Shown here one piece after another: positions 25,710 to 35,455 of a DNA stretch of 64,000 nt; position 1 is the first letter of the stretch, and every line of letters begins with the position of its first letter. The stretch spans positions 310,001 to 374,000 of the forward strand of contig NZ_CP069396.1 in the NCBI RefSeq assembly GCF_016887565.1. The letters are read 5' to 3'. Under the pieces are notes generated by a model that saw nothing but the letters and a program-made list of their open reading frames with translations, searched no databases and was not told where the DNA came from. The DNA comes from Archangium violaceum. GTDB lineage: Bacteria > Myxococcota > Myxococcia > Myxococcales > Myxococcaceae. The position numbers and the translations under genes are program-made.

Positions 25710-26597
25710 ATGAAGAAGAACATGTCCCGAATCCCTCGCCTGCTTTTGTTCATGCTCTTGCCCGTGCTTGGCGCCGCGTGCGCCGGGGCGAGGTCACCCG
25801 CCGCCGGCGCGCCGGGCTCCACCGCCGAGGATGCACCTGCGATTCGTCTCTACGTGCTCGACTGCGGCCGGATCGAAATCAATGACATGGGCTTCTTCTC
25901 GGGCAGCGGCGCGCCCACGGGTCAGGCCGGCACGCTCACCGTCCCGTGCTTCTTGATCCGGCATCCCCAGGGCGTGTTCTTGTGGGACACGGGGCTGAGT
26001 GACTCCCTTGCCCAGGCGCCCGGGGCCGACCCGGTGGGGAACCGGACCTACGTCGATACTCCGCTGAGCGCTCAATTGAGGCAGCTCGGTCTCGAGCACG
26101 CGGATGTGCGCTACGTCGCCCTTTCACATCTGCATGCCGACCATGCCGGCAATGCCAACGCGTTCACCTCGTCCACGTGGATCCTCCAGAGGCGCGAGCT
26201 CGAGTGGGCGACCCAGACCCCGACGCCACTGGGTGTGGATGCGACGGTGTTCTCCGCGTATCGCACGGCGAAGCTGCAGCTCCTCGACGGCGATGCCGAC
26301 GTCTTCGGCGACGGCAGCGTGCGCATCGTCCAGACGCCCGGGCATACCCCCGGACATCAGTCGCTCGTCGTCCGGCTTCCGCGGGCGGGCACGTTCGTCC
26401 TGTCGGGCGACCTCTGCCATACGCGCGAGAACTGGCGGAACCATGTCGTGCCGCACTTCAGCTTCAGCCGTCCGCAGATGATCGAGTCCCTCGACCGGGC
26501 CGAGGCGCTCGTCAAGGACTCCCACGGGCGCTTCGTGGTGCAGCATGCGCCGGAGGACGTGCGCGCACTGCCGAAGTTCCCGGCCTATCTGGAGTGA
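25710..26597 (+). CDS. Metallo-beta-lactamase-fold hydrolase, exported
   Basis: 295 residues from the ATG at 25710; an ATG at 25722 is nearly as likely. The N-terminal signal sequence ends in LGAACAGA, a weak lipobox, so the protein is exported and perhaps lipid-anchored. The metal site is complete: HLHADH, GHTPGH and the bridging Asp in LSGDLCH, with a later His in VVQHAPED. The set resembles N-acyl-homoserine-lactone lactonases (AttM/AiiA group) more than beta-lactamases, so quenching of lactone signals is a reasonable guess. The 215 bp before the start contain an AT-richer stretch (25651-25680), probably the promoter. Confidence 0.87.
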   Translation: MKKNMSRIPRLLLFMLLPVLGAACAGARSPAAGAPGSTAEDAPAIRLYVLDCGRIEINDMGFFSGSGAPTGQAGTLTVPCFLIRHPQGVFLWDTGLSDSLAQAPGADPVGNRTYVDTPLSAQLRQLGLEHADVRYVALSHLHADHAGNANAFTSSTWILQRRELEWATQTPTPLGVDATVFSAYRTAKLQLLDGDADVFGDGSVRIVQTPGHTPGHQSLVVRLPRAGTFVLSGDLCHTRENWRNHVVPHFSFSRPQMIESLDRAEALVKDSHGRFVVQHAPEDVRALPKFPAYLE

Positions 26598-26657
26598 GGG
26601 AGCGGAATTCGCACGGGCCGTTGAGCGCAACCCGGCGGGATGGGGGAGACTGCCTTC

Positions 26658-27524
26658 ATGACGACCCCCGCCGCCGTGGAAATCGACCACCGGGACCGCG
26701 CACTGCAAGCCGCCTTCTGTGACTACGTGCCTCAGGTCTTCCGCACCGTGGACTTCCGGCGCTGGTGCGCGTGGGGCGAATGGAACGACGACTACCGCGC
26801 CTTCGTGGTGCTCGACGAGGGGCGCGTGGTGGCCAACGCGTCGGTGATGCGGATGCGGCTGCGTGTCGAGGGCCGCGAGGTCATCGGCTACCAGCTCGGC
26901 GCGGTCGGCTGCGTGCCCTCCCACCGTGGCCAGGGGTTGTCGCGGGTGGTGATGCAGGCGGCGCTCGAGCATTGCGGCGACGCGCCCGTGCTGTTGTTCG
27001 CCAACAAGAACGTGCTCGGCTTCTATCCGCGCTTCGGGTTCACGCCTCGGGAGCAGGCGCTGTTCGGTGCCGCGTTCCACGCGGAGCCGGGAGGCGAGCC
27101 CGCGCCGGTGCTCGAGCTGGCCGAGGCCGACGTCCGCGCGGGACTGGTCTCGCTGTGCGACGAGGGGCTCGCGGTGACCGAGCGGTTCGGCGCGCGCGGC
27201 CATGCGAGAATCGCGAGCTGGTATGCGGCGACTGCCTTCTCACGACCGCTGCGCCAGCTGCGCGCCGATGCCTGGGTGTTCGCCAGCGTCGAGGACGGCA
27301 CGCTGTATATCGACGACATCTTCGCGCGCGAGCTCTTCGACCTGCGCCCCCACATCCCGCGATTGATTGACCAGCCCATCACCGCGGTCCACTTCGGCTT
27401 CACGCCCGAGCGCTGGTGGCCCCAGGCAGGTGTCGTTGGCGAGGACACGGAGGCCTACCTCTTCGTGCGCAACCTGGCGCTGCCGCCTGGGCCCCATCGG
27501 TTTCCGGTGATGGCACGAACCTGA
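26658..27524 (+). CDS. GNAT N-acetyltransferase (Eis-like)
   Basis: 288 residues from the ATG at 26658, which has GGGGGAG about ten bases upstream; an ATG at 26640 is the alternative. The acetyl-CoA loop is visible as GCVPSHRGQGLSRVVM (about residues 90-105), followed by the helix-strand NVLGFYPRFGF, typical of the GNAT fold. The long C-terminal part without further motifs recalls the two-GNAT or GNAT-SCP layout of Eis-like enzymes, which acetylate amines in drugs or proteins. The substrate is unknown. It follows the lactonase-like gene by 60 bp on the same strand and could be co-transcribed. Confidence 0.85.
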   Translation: MTTPAAVEIDHRDRALQAAFCDYVPQVFRTVDFRRWCAWGEWNDDYRAFVVLDEGRVVANASVMRMRLRVEGREVIGYQLGAVGCVPSHRGQGLSRVVMQAALEHCGDAPVLLFANKNVLGFYPRFGFTPREQALFGAAFHAEPGGEPAPVLELAEADVRAGLVSLCDEGLAVTERFGARGHARIASWYAATAFSRPLRQLRADAWVFASVEDGTLYIDDIFARELFDLRPHIPRLIDQPITAVHFGFTPERWWPQAGVVGEDTEAYLFVRNLALPPGPHRFPVMART

Positions 27525-27581
27525 CGTGAGGGAGGCCGGTTGACACACCCTGGCTTCCCTCCCCTCCAGCGAACCTGGCGC

Positions 27582-27977
27582 TCACTTGCTCGGAGGCTGT
27601 TCGAGCGCGACCACGGCCTTGATCGCCCCCGCCGCGTCGAGCACGAGCAGGCGGGCAGACGCGGCGTGCCCCTTTCGCGCCGGATTCAGCACGAGTCGCA
27701 GCGCGGGCTCACCGTCGCTCTGCGGCTTGAGTGCGAACAGCCTCCTGCCGTCGCGCTCCTCGAGAAGCGAGAGCTTCGCCTCGAACACGCGAATGGCGAT
27801 CCTCGTGCAGGCGGTGGTGTCGCCGAAGGCATCGAGCTGGCAGATGTTCGGATCCAGCGACACCTGCACCGCGTCCCCGTTGGCGGAGATCGCGATGCGG
27901 TGGACCGCCTGCCCGTTGGAGAGCGGAAGGGACGTCACCTGGTACGGCGTCTCGAACTCCAGACGGAGCTGCTTCAT
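27582..27977 (-). CDS. Hypothetical small protein
   Basis: 131 residues from the ATG at 27977, which has a strong AAGGAGG ribosome site; the open frame reaching 28022 is therefore not the start. No signal, no membrane helix. Predicted mixed beta structure with several Asp/Glu-rich strands and two cysteines (NICQLDAFGDTTACTR). I do not recognise a family. It is convergent with the acetyltransferase gene and divergent from the DUF2381 gene. Confidence 0.75.
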   Translation of the reverse strand: MKQLRLEFETPYQVTSLPLSNGQAVHRIAISANGDAVQVSLDPNICQLDAFGDTTACTRIAIRVFEAKLSLLEERDGRRLFALKPQSDGEPALRLVLNPARKGHAASARLLVLDAAGAIKAVVALEQPPSK

Positions 27978-28119
27978 GGTGTCCTCCTTTCCGGTAGAGA
28001 GGCGTCGGCGGAAAAGTGACACGCGGCCCGCGGCGCCTGTTTGTAAAGACCCTCGCCCCTTTGGTGCTGGCTGTCCCGGGTGCGACCTCTGCTAGGGTGA
28101 ACCGCAGAGGTCACCCATT

Positions 28120-28998
28120 TTGGCACTACCATCGACCCTTCACCTCCTGGTCCTCCTCACCCTGTCCCCGGCGACGCCCTCGGCAGCCGAGCCCTCCACC
28201 CGAGAGCGCCAAGAGCGGCAGATCGTCATTCCCTCCAGCCCGGACGAGCCGGTGCCGGAGGTGCGGGTGGCGGCCAACACCCTCACCCTCTTCCGCTTCG
28301 ACGCCCCCATCGATCGGGCCTCGGTGGAAGTGGAGGGGCGGACAACGCGCTTCCGGGTGGTGGACGTGGGCGACCGGACCCTCATCCTCGAGCCCGCGGT
28401 GGAGCCGGGCTCCGGAGAGAAGCTGGGTGTACGGGTGCGCTACCGCGACGGCGCCACCCCGGCGTACGCCACCTTCTCCCTCGTCTCCCACTCCACGCAG
28501 GTGGACAAGGAGGTGGAGGTGGTGCGCCGTCCACGCTCCGTGGAGGCGCTGGAAGCAATGCTGGCGGAGAAGGAGGCGGCGCTCGCCGCGTTGCAGGGCG
28601 CGAGTGGGCCCGCCGGGCTCGTCTTCTTCGGGCGGCTCGACCTCAAGGGCGTACAGGCCCAGCGTATAGAGGTACCCCTGGGTACACAGGGGGGACTGAA
28701 CGTGGTGACGGGGGAGGCGTATCGCGCCGGCACCTGGGCGCTCGCCGTCGTTCGCGTGCTCAATCTTCCGGGGCAGAAGCCCTGGGAGCCAGGGGCGGCT
28801 CGCCTCACCCGGCCAGACGGTACCCCGGTGAAGGTGCGCTCCGTGGACATGGACAGGGCGCTGCTCGGGCCAGGCGAGGAGGGCCTCGTGGCTGTAGAGA
28901 CGGAGTCCCCTTTCTGGAAGGTGAGCGAGGCCCTTCGCCTGGAGCTGCTCGACAAGAGTGGCAGCCGGCGTCTCCTCATCTCCGAAGTGAAGCTATAG
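28120..28998 (+). CDS. DUF2381 (TIGR02268) family exported protein
   Basis: 292 residues starting at a TTG (28120) preceded by AGAGG; no ATG or GTG gives a signal peptide. The first 23 residues are a signal sequence (LLVLLTLSPATPSAA). The rest matches the myxobacterial paralogous family TIGR02268/DUF2381: an N-terminal beta domain (TLTLFRFDAPI, RFRVVDVGDRTLILEP), a coiled coil at about 140-165 (EALEAMLAEKEAAL) and a C-terminal beta domain (NVVTGEAYRAGTWALAVVRVLN). In this lineage the gene is usually next to a Ser/Thr kinase, as here, 12 bp upstream of one. The partnership suggests a periplasmic factor for that kinase; function unknown. Confidence 0.85.
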   Translation: MALPSTLHLLVLLTLSPATPSAAEPSTRERQERQIVIPSSPDEPVPEVRVAANTLTLFRFDAPIDRASVEVEGRTTRFRVVDVGDRTLILEPAVEPGSGEKLGVRVRYRDGATPAYATFSLVSHSTQVDKEVEVVRRPRSVEALEAMLAEKEAALAALQGASGPAGLVFFGRLDLKGVQAQRIEVPLGTQGGLNVVTGEAYRAGTWALAVVRVLNLPGQKPWEPGAARLTRPDGTPVKVRSVDMDRALLGPGEEGLVAVETESPFWKVSEALRLELLDKSGSRRLLISEVKL

Positions 28999-29010
28999 GA
29001 GCGTCGGCCC

Positions 29011-30801
29011 ATGACAGTGGAAGCTCTGCATCCGGACCATCTCCAACCCGGCCACATGGTGGGGCCCTGGCGCATCGTCCAGGTACTGGGCCGTGGCGGC
29101 TCCTCCCGCGTCTTCTTGGTGGAGCGGGACAGCAAGCCCTACTCCCTGAAGATGGGATTGCTCCCGCTCTCCGAGGCCCAGGAAGGGCTCTCGGAAGAGG
29201 AGTACGTGGAGGAGAAGAGCGCCTACCGGAGGCTGGCGCGCGAGGCGGCGACGCTCTTCACCTACGCCTCCCACCCCAACCTGCTGCGCCTGTACGCGGT
29301 GGACTGCTGGCCCAACCCCAGTATGGGCTACCCCTTCCTCGTCACCGACTACCTGGACGGGGACAACTGGCACCAGTGGCGCTGGCGCAACCCTCCTCAC
29401 GCCGCCAGGCTGGTGGACACCTTCAGCGACGTGGTGCGCACCGTGGGCGTGCTGCACCAGCGCGGCGTGTACCACCGGGACTTGAAGGCGGAGAACCTTC
29501 TCATCCGCCGCGAGGACGGCAGGCCCTTCCTCATCGACTTCGGCACCGTGCGTCTGCCGGGAGCCCTCACCAGAACCCTGGGACTGCCCGAGGGCGTCAT
29601 GCACCTGCTGCCGCCCGAGCTCCTGGCCTACACGCGCACCGAGGCATGGAAGAAGGGGGTGCCCTTCAACGGGGGCGCAGCCGCGGACCTGTATGCCTTG
29701 GGGGCGTTGCTCTTCCAGTCTCTCGCGGACCTGCACCCCTTCAACCCCGAGCTGCCTGACGAGCAGCTGGTGGCCGCCATCGCCACCGTGTCCCCAACAG
29801 CGCCCCACCTGCTCAACCCCCTGGCGCCGCGCTCCCTCAGCGACATCGCCATGAGGTTGCTGGAGAAGAAGCCCGAGGACCGGTACCCCAGCACTGGGGC
29901 GCTGCTGCAAGCGCTGGAGGAGGCAGCCGAGCGGGAGAGGGAGTCCCCCGCCTGGAAGGTGCCTCTCTTCGAGGCCGAGCAGGGGCCAGGGGAGCCACCG
30001 CCCAAGGACGAGGTAACTCCGCTGGCCCTGTCTCCGGAAACGGCGCGCGAGGTTCCACCGGAGGCTCAGCCATCCAAGGAGCAGGAGCGCCAGATACCGG
30101 AGCCACAGGAGGCCCTTGCGGCTCCTGGTTGCCTCCGGCGCGCGAGGTGGCCCCTGGTCCTCCTCGCGAGCCTGACTGTACTCGGCCTTGTCTTGTGGCT
30201 GGCACGCTCCACACTCGCGCCCCCACCCGAGGCGCTGCCGCCTGGGTCTGAACGTTCCGAGAAAGGAAGCCCGCCCGTGTCCACCACTCCCCCCTCCACC
30301 TCCTCGAGTTTCCTCGCCGCCTGGCTGTGCGCCGTCGTCGGCATCGGCTGTCCTGGTGTCCAGGTGAGGCCTCCGGAGTCCGAGGACTGCCCGAAGGAGG
30401 CGGCAGAGGCCATGACTCAGGAACTGAAGATTGACTGGGGCAGCCCTCTTCGGGCCGTCGTGGACATCAACCAGCCCGGCGCTCAGAGCGACACGGGCGT
30501 CTACCAGGATGGGCCTATCATCGGGCGTGTCGTGGAGGGCGACGGCAACCTGCCCGAGGGGACGCTGCTCCACGGCCGCCTCTGGACGGGCCCCGGCATC
30601 TACGACATCGCGGGGGATGTGGAGCGCCCGGCTGTCCTGGGCCGCTACACGCTGGCCGTGCTGCCCGATGGGCGGAAGTACCCTGTCTGCATCGTGCTGG
30701 GAGACAGGGACGGGCGTGTGCCCAAGTCGGAGGGCTCCAAGCCCGGCGCCGCCGTGCTGGCGCGCGCGCTGCCGGTGAGCCCCGTCTGGCGCTGGCCGTG
30801 A
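29011..30801 (+). CDS. Membrane Ser/Thr protein kinase
   Basis: 596 residues. The kinase domain (about 17-305) is complete: glycine loop GRGGSSRV, catalytic HRDLKAEN, DFG in IDFGTVRLP, and a final MRLLEKKPEDRYPS. A proline- and glutamate-rich linker leads to one membrane helix at about 385-405 (WPLVLLASLTVLGLVLWLA). The extracytoplasmic part (about 470-590) has a beta-rich region (VVDINQPGAQSDTGVYQDGPIIGRV is its start) recognisable from other myxobacterial kinases. It sits in one operon with the DUF2381 protein, which may be its sensor partner. Substrates are unknown. Confidence 0.92.
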   Translation: MTVEALHPDHLQPGHMVGPWRIVQVLGRGGSSRVFLVERDSKPYSLKMGLLPLSEAQEGLSEEEYVEEKSAYRRLAREAATLFTYASHPNLLRLYAVDCWPNPSMGYPFLVTDYLDGDNWHQWRWRNPPHAARLVDTFSDVVRTVGVLHQRGVYHRDLKAENLLIRREDGRPFLIDFGTVRLPGALTRTLGLPEGVMHLLPPELLAYTRTEAWKKGVPFNGGAAADLYALGALLFQSLADLHPFNPELPDEQLVAAIATVSPTAPHLLNPLAPRSLSDIAMRLLEKKPEDRYPSTGALLQALEEAAERERESPAWKVPLFEAEQGPGEPPPKDEVTPLALSPETAREVPPEAQPSKEQERQIPEPQEALAAPGCLRRARWPLVLLASLTVLGLVLWLARSTLAPPPEALPPGSERSEKGSPPVSTTPPSTSSSFLAAWLCAVVGIGCPGVQVRPPESEDCPKEAAEAMTQELKIDWGSPLRAVVDINQPGAQSDTGVYQDGPIIGRVVEGDGNLPEGTLLHGRLWTGPGIYDIAGDVERPAVLGRYTLAVLPDGRKYPVCIVLGDRDGRVPKSEGSKPGAAVLARALPVSPVWRWP

Positions 30802-30830
30802 GGCCCAATGTCCCGAAGCGTTGGCTCCGA

Positions 30831-30872
30831 GCCCGGGCCTCTCGCTCGACGTCGAGCGACTACGGCCCGGGC
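30831..30872. terminator. Bidirectional hairpin between kinase and glyS
   Basis: Outer arms GCCCGGGC at 30831-30838 and 30865-30872 pair with each other, and a perfect 16-bp palindrome (30843-30858) is nested inside. The structure sits between two convergent genes, 30 bp after the kinase stop and 26 bp after the glyS stop read from the other side, as expected for a shared terminator. No U tract. Confidence 0.6.
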
Positions 30873-30898
30873 AGGGGGTCAGACGATACGTAGGGCCT

Positions 30899-32512
30899 TC
30901 ACTGCATCTTCTCTCGCAGGTAGGTCTCGAGCTCGGAGATGGCGACGCGCTCCTGCGCCATGCTGTCGCGGTGGCGCACGGTGACCGTGTCCTTGAGCGC
31001 CGTGTCCTTCCCCTCACCGAGCGTGTCGAAGTCCACCGTGATGCAGAACGGTGTGCCGATCTCGTCCTGGCGCCGGTAGAGCTTTCCGATGGCTCCGGTG
31101 TCGTCGTAGACGATGCGCATCGCTCCGGTGGACTGGAGCTTCCTGCGGATGCTCTTCGCCGTGCTGACGATCTCCGGGTTGTTCTTCTTGAGCGGAAGCA
31201 CCGCCACCTTGATGGGCGCCAGGTGCGGCTTGAAGTGCAGCACCGTCCGGTAGAACTCGTCGACCACCGGGTCCACCTGGCCGCGCAGCTTCTTGGCCAC
31301 CTCGATGCTCTCCGCGCCGGGCATCGACAGGAGCCCCGTGACGGATGGCAGCCGCTCGCCGAGCGCCTGGGAGATGCGCTCGCCCTCGGCGAGGAGCGCC
31401 TCCTTCGCCTGGGCCGGAATCTTGTCGTTGCGGCTCACCGACTTGAGGAACGTGCCGAGCGCCTCTTCCACCGGCTTCAGGCGGTCCGCCGGAGCGGGCT
31501 TCACCTGCTCCTCCGCGTAGGCCTCGCTCAGGAGCGCGAGCACGCCGCGGTCCACGCCGGCCGACGGCTCGATGACGAAGGGCACCACGTGCTGCTTCGT
31601 CTCCGGGTCGAAGTACGTGAGCTTGTCGGTGCTGTGCGAGTTGGGGCTGACGCGCGCCCTGAGCCCGAGCGAGCCCTGGTCCTTGCTGTGCGAGCCCAGG
31701 TCGTAGTCGGTGCGGTTGGCGATGCCCTCCAGCTCCTCCAGCCCGTGCGGGAAGCGGTAGAGCAGGTCCACCGTCGCCTTGGCGTAGTGGGCGAGCTCCT
31801 CGGGCTTCTGGTGGTACGGCTCGAGGTTCTGCCGGGACAGTCCCACCGACAGCCACCAGTTGATGCGATCCTCCACCCACTTCTTGTGCCACCCCTCGTC
31901 CTCGCCCGGGCGGACGAAGAACTCGATCTCCATCTGCTCGAACTCGCGGACGCGGAAGATGAAGTTGCGCGGGGTGATCTCGTTGCGGAACGCCTTGCCG
32001 ATCTGCGCGATGCCGAACGGGAGCTTGCGCGACGTGGAGTCGAGCACGTGCTTGAAGTTGACGAAGATGCCCTGCGCCGTCTCGGGCCTCAGGTACGAGA
32101 AGGACTCGGGGTCCGGCACCGGGCCGATCTGCGTCTTGAACATCAGGTTGAACGGACGCGGCTCGGTGAGCTCCGTGGACGCGCAGTTGGGGCACTTGCC
32201 GGAGATCTGATCCGCGCGCCAGCGCATCTTGCACTGCTTGCAGTCGACCATCGGGTCCACGAACGTCTCTTCGTGGCCGGAGTAGCGCCAGGTCAGCTTG
32301 TTCATGAGGATCGCCGCGTCGATCCCCTCCATGTCCTCGCGCTCCCAGACGTTGGCGCGCCACCAGGCCAGCTTGAGGTTGTTCTTCAGCTCGACGCCGA
32401 GCGGACCGTAGTCGTAGGTGCCCTGAAGACCGCCGTAGACCGCCGAGCCAGGAAAGATGAATCCCCGGCGTTTACACAGGGAAACCAACTGCTCCATCGT
32501 CTGCGCGGGCAT
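30899..32512 (-). CDS. glyS: Glycyl-tRNA synthetase, single-chain type
   Basis: 537 residues, the homodimeric class II GlyRS (also named GlyQS) and not the alpha2beta2 type. Signature parts: YDYGPLG near the N-terminus, a Zn-binding CKQC/CPNC insertion (about 90-112), the motif 2 loop FRNEITPRN followed by VREFEQME, the family block [11 protein letters not shown], motif 3 [14 protein letters not shown], and the C-terminal anticodon-binding domain ([11 protein letters not shown]). It charges tRNA-Gly in the cytoplasm and should be essential unless a second copy exists. Start at ATG 32512. It is monocistronic as far as the sequence shows. The long open frame on the opposite strand is a composition shadow. 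Confidence 0.97.
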   Translation of the reverse strand: MPAQTMEQLVSLCKRRGFIFPGSAVYGGLQGTYDYGPLGVELKNNLKLAWWRANVWEREDMEGIDAAILMNKLTWRYSGHEETFVDPMVDCKQCKMRWRADQISGKCPNCASTELTEPRPFNLMFKTQIGPVPDPESFSYLRPETAQGIFVNFKHVLDSTSRKLPFGIAQIGKAFRNEITPRNFIFRVREFEQMEIEFFVRPGEDEGWHKKWVEDRINWWLSVGLSRQNLEPYHQKPEELAHYAKATVDLLYRFPHGLEELEGIANRTDYDLGSHSKDQGSLGLRARVSPNSHSTDKLTYFDPETKQHVVPFVIEPSAGVDRGVLALLSEAYAEEQVKPAPADRLKPVEEALGTFLKSVSRNDKIPAQAKEALLAEGERISQALGERLPSVTGLLSMPGAESIEVAKKLRGQVDPVVDEFYRTVLHFKPHLAPIKVAVLPLKKNNPEIVSTAKSIRRKLQSTGAMRIVYDDTGAIGKLYRRQDEIGTPFCITVDFDTLGEGKDTALKDTVTVRHRDSMAQERVAISELETYLREKMQ

Positions 32513-32598
32513 CGGTGTATCGCTCCTTCACATGCCAGATTGGCGAAGGGTGGCAGCCTACACCGGCTGGTACGGAAGACGAGGGCGAGTGGGGGGGC

Positions 32599-32636
32599 GG
32601 GGGCCAGCCCATCGGCGAGCGCGTGCCCTGGCCCCC
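32599..32636. terminator. Hairpin downstream of cglB
   Basis: Perfect 9-bp arms GGGGGCCAG (32599-32607) and CTGGCCCCC (32628-32636) with a 20-base loop begin 10 bp after the cglB stop on the minus strand. Candidate terminator separating cglB from glyS. Confidence 0.55.
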
Positions 32637-32646
32637 TGCCTGCGGG

Positions 32647-33900
32647 CTACCGCTTCCGGACGGCGCGCACTTCGATGTTCGCCGGGTTGGCCGGCGTGGA
32701 CTCCCCGAGGCGCGCACACACGGAGCCCGTGAAGCGGATGGTATCGCCCGACATGGTCCAGGTGTCCGGACCCTGATCCACACGCTCGCCGTTCAGGTAC
32801 ACCACCACCAGGTCATCGGTGCTCGGAAGCTCCTCGGGATCGAAGGTCAGCAGGCACGGATCCGAACCGATCTTCTTGGTGATCTCCTTCAGCGCATTCA
32901 CCAGCTCGGTCCTGTTGGCCGCCTGATAGAAGCCGCGGTTGCACACCCCCGCCGCCTTGTCGCACGTGTCGCCCGTGCCACAGTCCAGGTCCACCTTGCA
33001 CGTGCGCGCGAAGCCACCCGCCCTGGCCATGGCGTTGAGGGTCACCGCGCCCTGGCGCCCCGACTCATTGTTGGCGTTGAAGTCCGCGCCGAAGCCGATG
33101 ACGATGGTCTGGATGTTCTTGGCGCGCAGCTTCTCCACCGCCACCACCGAGGCATCCTTGTCGAGGCAGCCGTCCTCCGGCGCGTACTCGCAACCACCTT
33201 CCAGCGTGCAGAAGCACGCGGAGTTCGGGTACGGCTTGGGGAACTGAGCGTTGCAGTTGGGCAGTCCGTCCGTCAGCACCACCACGAAGTCGGAGCGTTC
33301 CTCCGTCTGCAGCTCCGGAAGCTTGCCCACGTACTCGAGGCTCAGACCCGTGGGCGTACCCCCCTCCGGAACCCTGTCGTCCGACGCCGTCCTGTAGGTC
33401 TTGATGCTCTGGATCTCCGCCAACACACTCTTGGCGTTGGCATCGAGCGTGACATCGTCTTCCTTGTCCGCGGTGGGCAACGGAATCGCCACCGAGCCCG
33501 TGGAGCCGCAGTAGTCATCCGACGGGTAGGTGGTGAGGCCGATGCGGGCAATCGTCCCGCTGCTGCCCAGGAAGTCCCCCATCGCCTTCTGCAGCGCGCT
33601 CCAGCGCGTGTCGCAGCCGCTCGAGATGGGACACTGGAACGTTTCGTCGCCGCAGACCACGTTGTTCCTCTTGCAGGCGGCGAGGCTCGGGTCCGCCGGC
33701 GCCGTCATCGAGCCGGACGTGTCCACCAGCAGCATCAGGTTCGGCTTGCGCTCACGCGCCTCTATCCGCCGCGTCTCCGTCGTCTGGGTGATGGCCAATG
33801 GCTCCACCGGCTCGAAGTCATAGGTCTGGCAGCCCGTGGCGAGCATTCCACCCAGGGTGCCCAACACCAGGGCGCTCGGAAGATTCAGCTTGGCGCGCAT
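32647..33900 (-). CDS. cglB: Gliding-motility VWA lipoprotein CglB
   Basis: 417 residues from the ATG at 33900, close to the 416 of Myxococcus CglB. A longer frame to 33924 lacks a better start. Signal peptide with lipobox LATGC, lipidated Cys24. A von Willebrand A domain begins at residue 52 with an intact MIDAS, D60-TSGS (DTSGSM), a later Thr (GGTPTG) and an Asp (VLTDGLP). About 14 cysteines occur in the mature part, including CxC pairs, suggesting extensive disulphides as known for CglB. In Myxococcus CglB is the outer-membrane adhesin of the Agl-Glt focal-adhesion motility machinery and is exchanged between cells by TraAB. It stands alone here, as in Myxococcus. Name given from remembered family features, not from a search. 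Confidence 0.88.
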   Translation of the reverse strand: MRAKLNLPSALVLGTLGGMLATGCQTYDFEPVEPLAITQTTETRRIEARERKPNLMLLVDTSGSMTAPADPSLAACKRNNVVCGDETFQCPISSGCDTRWSALQKAMGDFLGSSGTIARIGLTTYPSDDYCGSTGSVAIPLPTADKEDDVTLDANAKSVLAEIQSIKTYRTASDDRVPEGGTPTGLSLEYVGKLPELQTEERSDFVVVLTDGLPNCNAQFPKPYPNSACFCTLEGGCEYAPEDGCLDKDASVVAVEKLRAKNIQTIVIGFGADFNANNESGRQGAVTLNAMARAGGFARTCKVDLDCGTGDTCDKAAGVCNRGFYQAANRTELVNALKEITKKIGSDPCLLTFDPEELPSTDDLVVVYLNGERVDQGPDTWTMSGDTIRFTGSVCARLGESTPANPANIEVRAVRKR

Positions 33901-34067
33901 AGATTGAAGTCGCTCCTCGATCATCAGGCGGCGAGGGTACCCTCTCGCCCGCGCGCTCGGCCAGCATTCACCGCCGGGCGGAGCGGACCCGCCGCTCGAT
34001 GTCTTCCGCGAAAGTGGGAATGGCGAGGGGCGGCTCCGGCGGCGGGAGAATATTGCGTCAGCGGTGG

Positions 34068-35393
34068 CTACCGGGCGCTCGGGGCGGACACGGGGGCCCT
34101 GTCGTCGCGGTACACGACGCCCTCCTTCATGACGAAGAAGACCTGCTGGGTCCGGCGGATGTCCTGGAGCGGGTCCCCGGGCACGGCCACCACGTCGGCC
34201 AGCTTCCCCGCCTCCAGCGTGCCCAGGGTGTCCTGCACCCCGAGCAGCTCGGCGCCGTGCACGGTGGCGGAGCGCAGGGCCTCGGCGGGCTTCATCCCCG
34301 CCCCCACCAGCAGCGCGAACTCCTCGGCGTTGCGCCCGTGGGCGTACACCCCGGAGTCCGTGCCGAAGGCCATCCGCACGCCGCTCGCGATGGCCTTGCG
34401 CATCGCCTGCCGATGCGCCGCCCCGGCCTCGCGCGCCTTGCGGGCGACCTCCGGCGGCAGCATCCCCTTGTCGGCGCGCTCCAGCACAGTCTGCAGCGCG
34501 AGCGCCGTGGGCACGAACCAGGTGCCCTGCTTCTTCATCAGCGCCAGCGCCTCGTCGTCCAGGAACGAGCCGTGCTCGATGGAGTCCACGCCCGCGCGGA
34601 TGGCGCGCTTGGCTCCCTCCGCCCCGTGCGCGTGCGCGGCCACCTTGCGCTTGTGGGCATGGGCCTCGTCGATGAGCGCATCCAGCTCGGCCTGGGTGAG
34701 CTGGGGCGAGCCCACGTCGTCATTGAAGCTGAGCACGCCGCCGGTGGCGCACACCTTGATGAGGTCCGCCCCGTACTTGATGTTCTCGCGCACCTTGACG
34801 CGGAAGGCCTCGGGGCCGTCGGCGACGCCGCGCGAGGCCTCCTCCACGAGCAGGCCCTTGCGGAACGAGTTGCCGTCGTCGCAGTGACCGCCGGTGGTGC
34901 CCAGCCCCGCGGTGGCGGTGAGGATGCGCGGGCCCACGGCGACGCCGCGGCGGATGCCATTGCGCAGGCCCACGTCGATGAAGTCCGGGCCTCCCAGGTT
35001 GCGCACCGTGGTGAAGCCCGCCATCAGCGTGGCCCGCGCGAAGGGCAGCGCGTCGAGCGTCTGCTCGGCGATGGTGCGCTGGAAGGAGTCGAGCACGTCC
35101 TGGCGCCAGTCCTCACCCGGTTGGGTGGTGAGGTGCGTGTGCGCGTCCAGGAAACCGGGCAGCAGCGTGGCGTCGCCCAGCTCCAGCACCTCGGCGCCCG
35201 CGGGCACGGGGGCGGTGGGGCCCACCGCGGAGATCCTCCCCCCCACCACGACGACCTGGCCGGGGGTGACGAGCTTCCCGCTCTTCGCGTCGAAGAGGCG
35301 GGCGGCCTTGAGGACGAGGGCGCGGGGTGGAGCGGGCTCGGCGGCGGAGGCGGGCAGCGCGAGGAGGGCGGCGAGCAGGAGCACGTGTCTCAT
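34068..35393 (-). CDS. Exported amidohydrolase / Xaa-Pro dipeptidase-like
   Basis: 441 residues from the ATG at 35393, which has AAGGGA nine bases upstream; the ATG at 35402 is too close to that site. Signal peptide ending in ASA-AEP. The metal ligands of the amidohydrolase superfamily are all present: DAHTHL, the lysine in IKVCATGG, HAHG, EHGSF and GTDSGV. Overall it matches the imidazolonepropionase-like/Sgx9260 group of periplasmic Xaa-Pro and Xaa-Arg dipeptidases. It probably degrades peptides in the periplasm, fitting a predator. The gene upstream on the same strand (35456-35941) is 62 bp away. Confidence 0.88.
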   Translation of the reverse strand: MRHVLLLAALLALPASAAEPAPPRALVLKAARLFDAKSGKLVTPGQVVVVGGRISAVGPTAPVPAGAEVLELGDATLLPGFLDAHTHLTTQPGEDWRQDVLDSFQRTIAEQTLDALPFARATLMAGFTTVRNLGGPDFIDVGLRNGIRRGVAVGPRILTATAGLGTTGGHCDDGNSFRKGLLVEEASRGVADGPEAFRVKVRENIKYGADLIKVCATGGVLSFNDDVGSPQLTQAELDALIDEAHAHKRKVAAHAHGAEGAKRAIRAGVDSIEHGSFLDDEALALMKKQGTWFVPTALALQTVLERADKGMLPPEVARKAREAGAAHRQAMRKAIASGVRMAFGTDSGVYAHGRNAEEFALLVGAGMKPAEALRSATVHGAELLGVQDTLGTLEAGKLADVVAVPGDPLQDIRRTQQVFFVMKEGVVYRDDRAPVSAPSAR

Positions 35394-35455
35394 GCGAGCC
35401 ATTCCCTTCCGCGCCCGCCTTCCGAGTCAAGGCATTCGCCGGGCACGGGGCCCGC

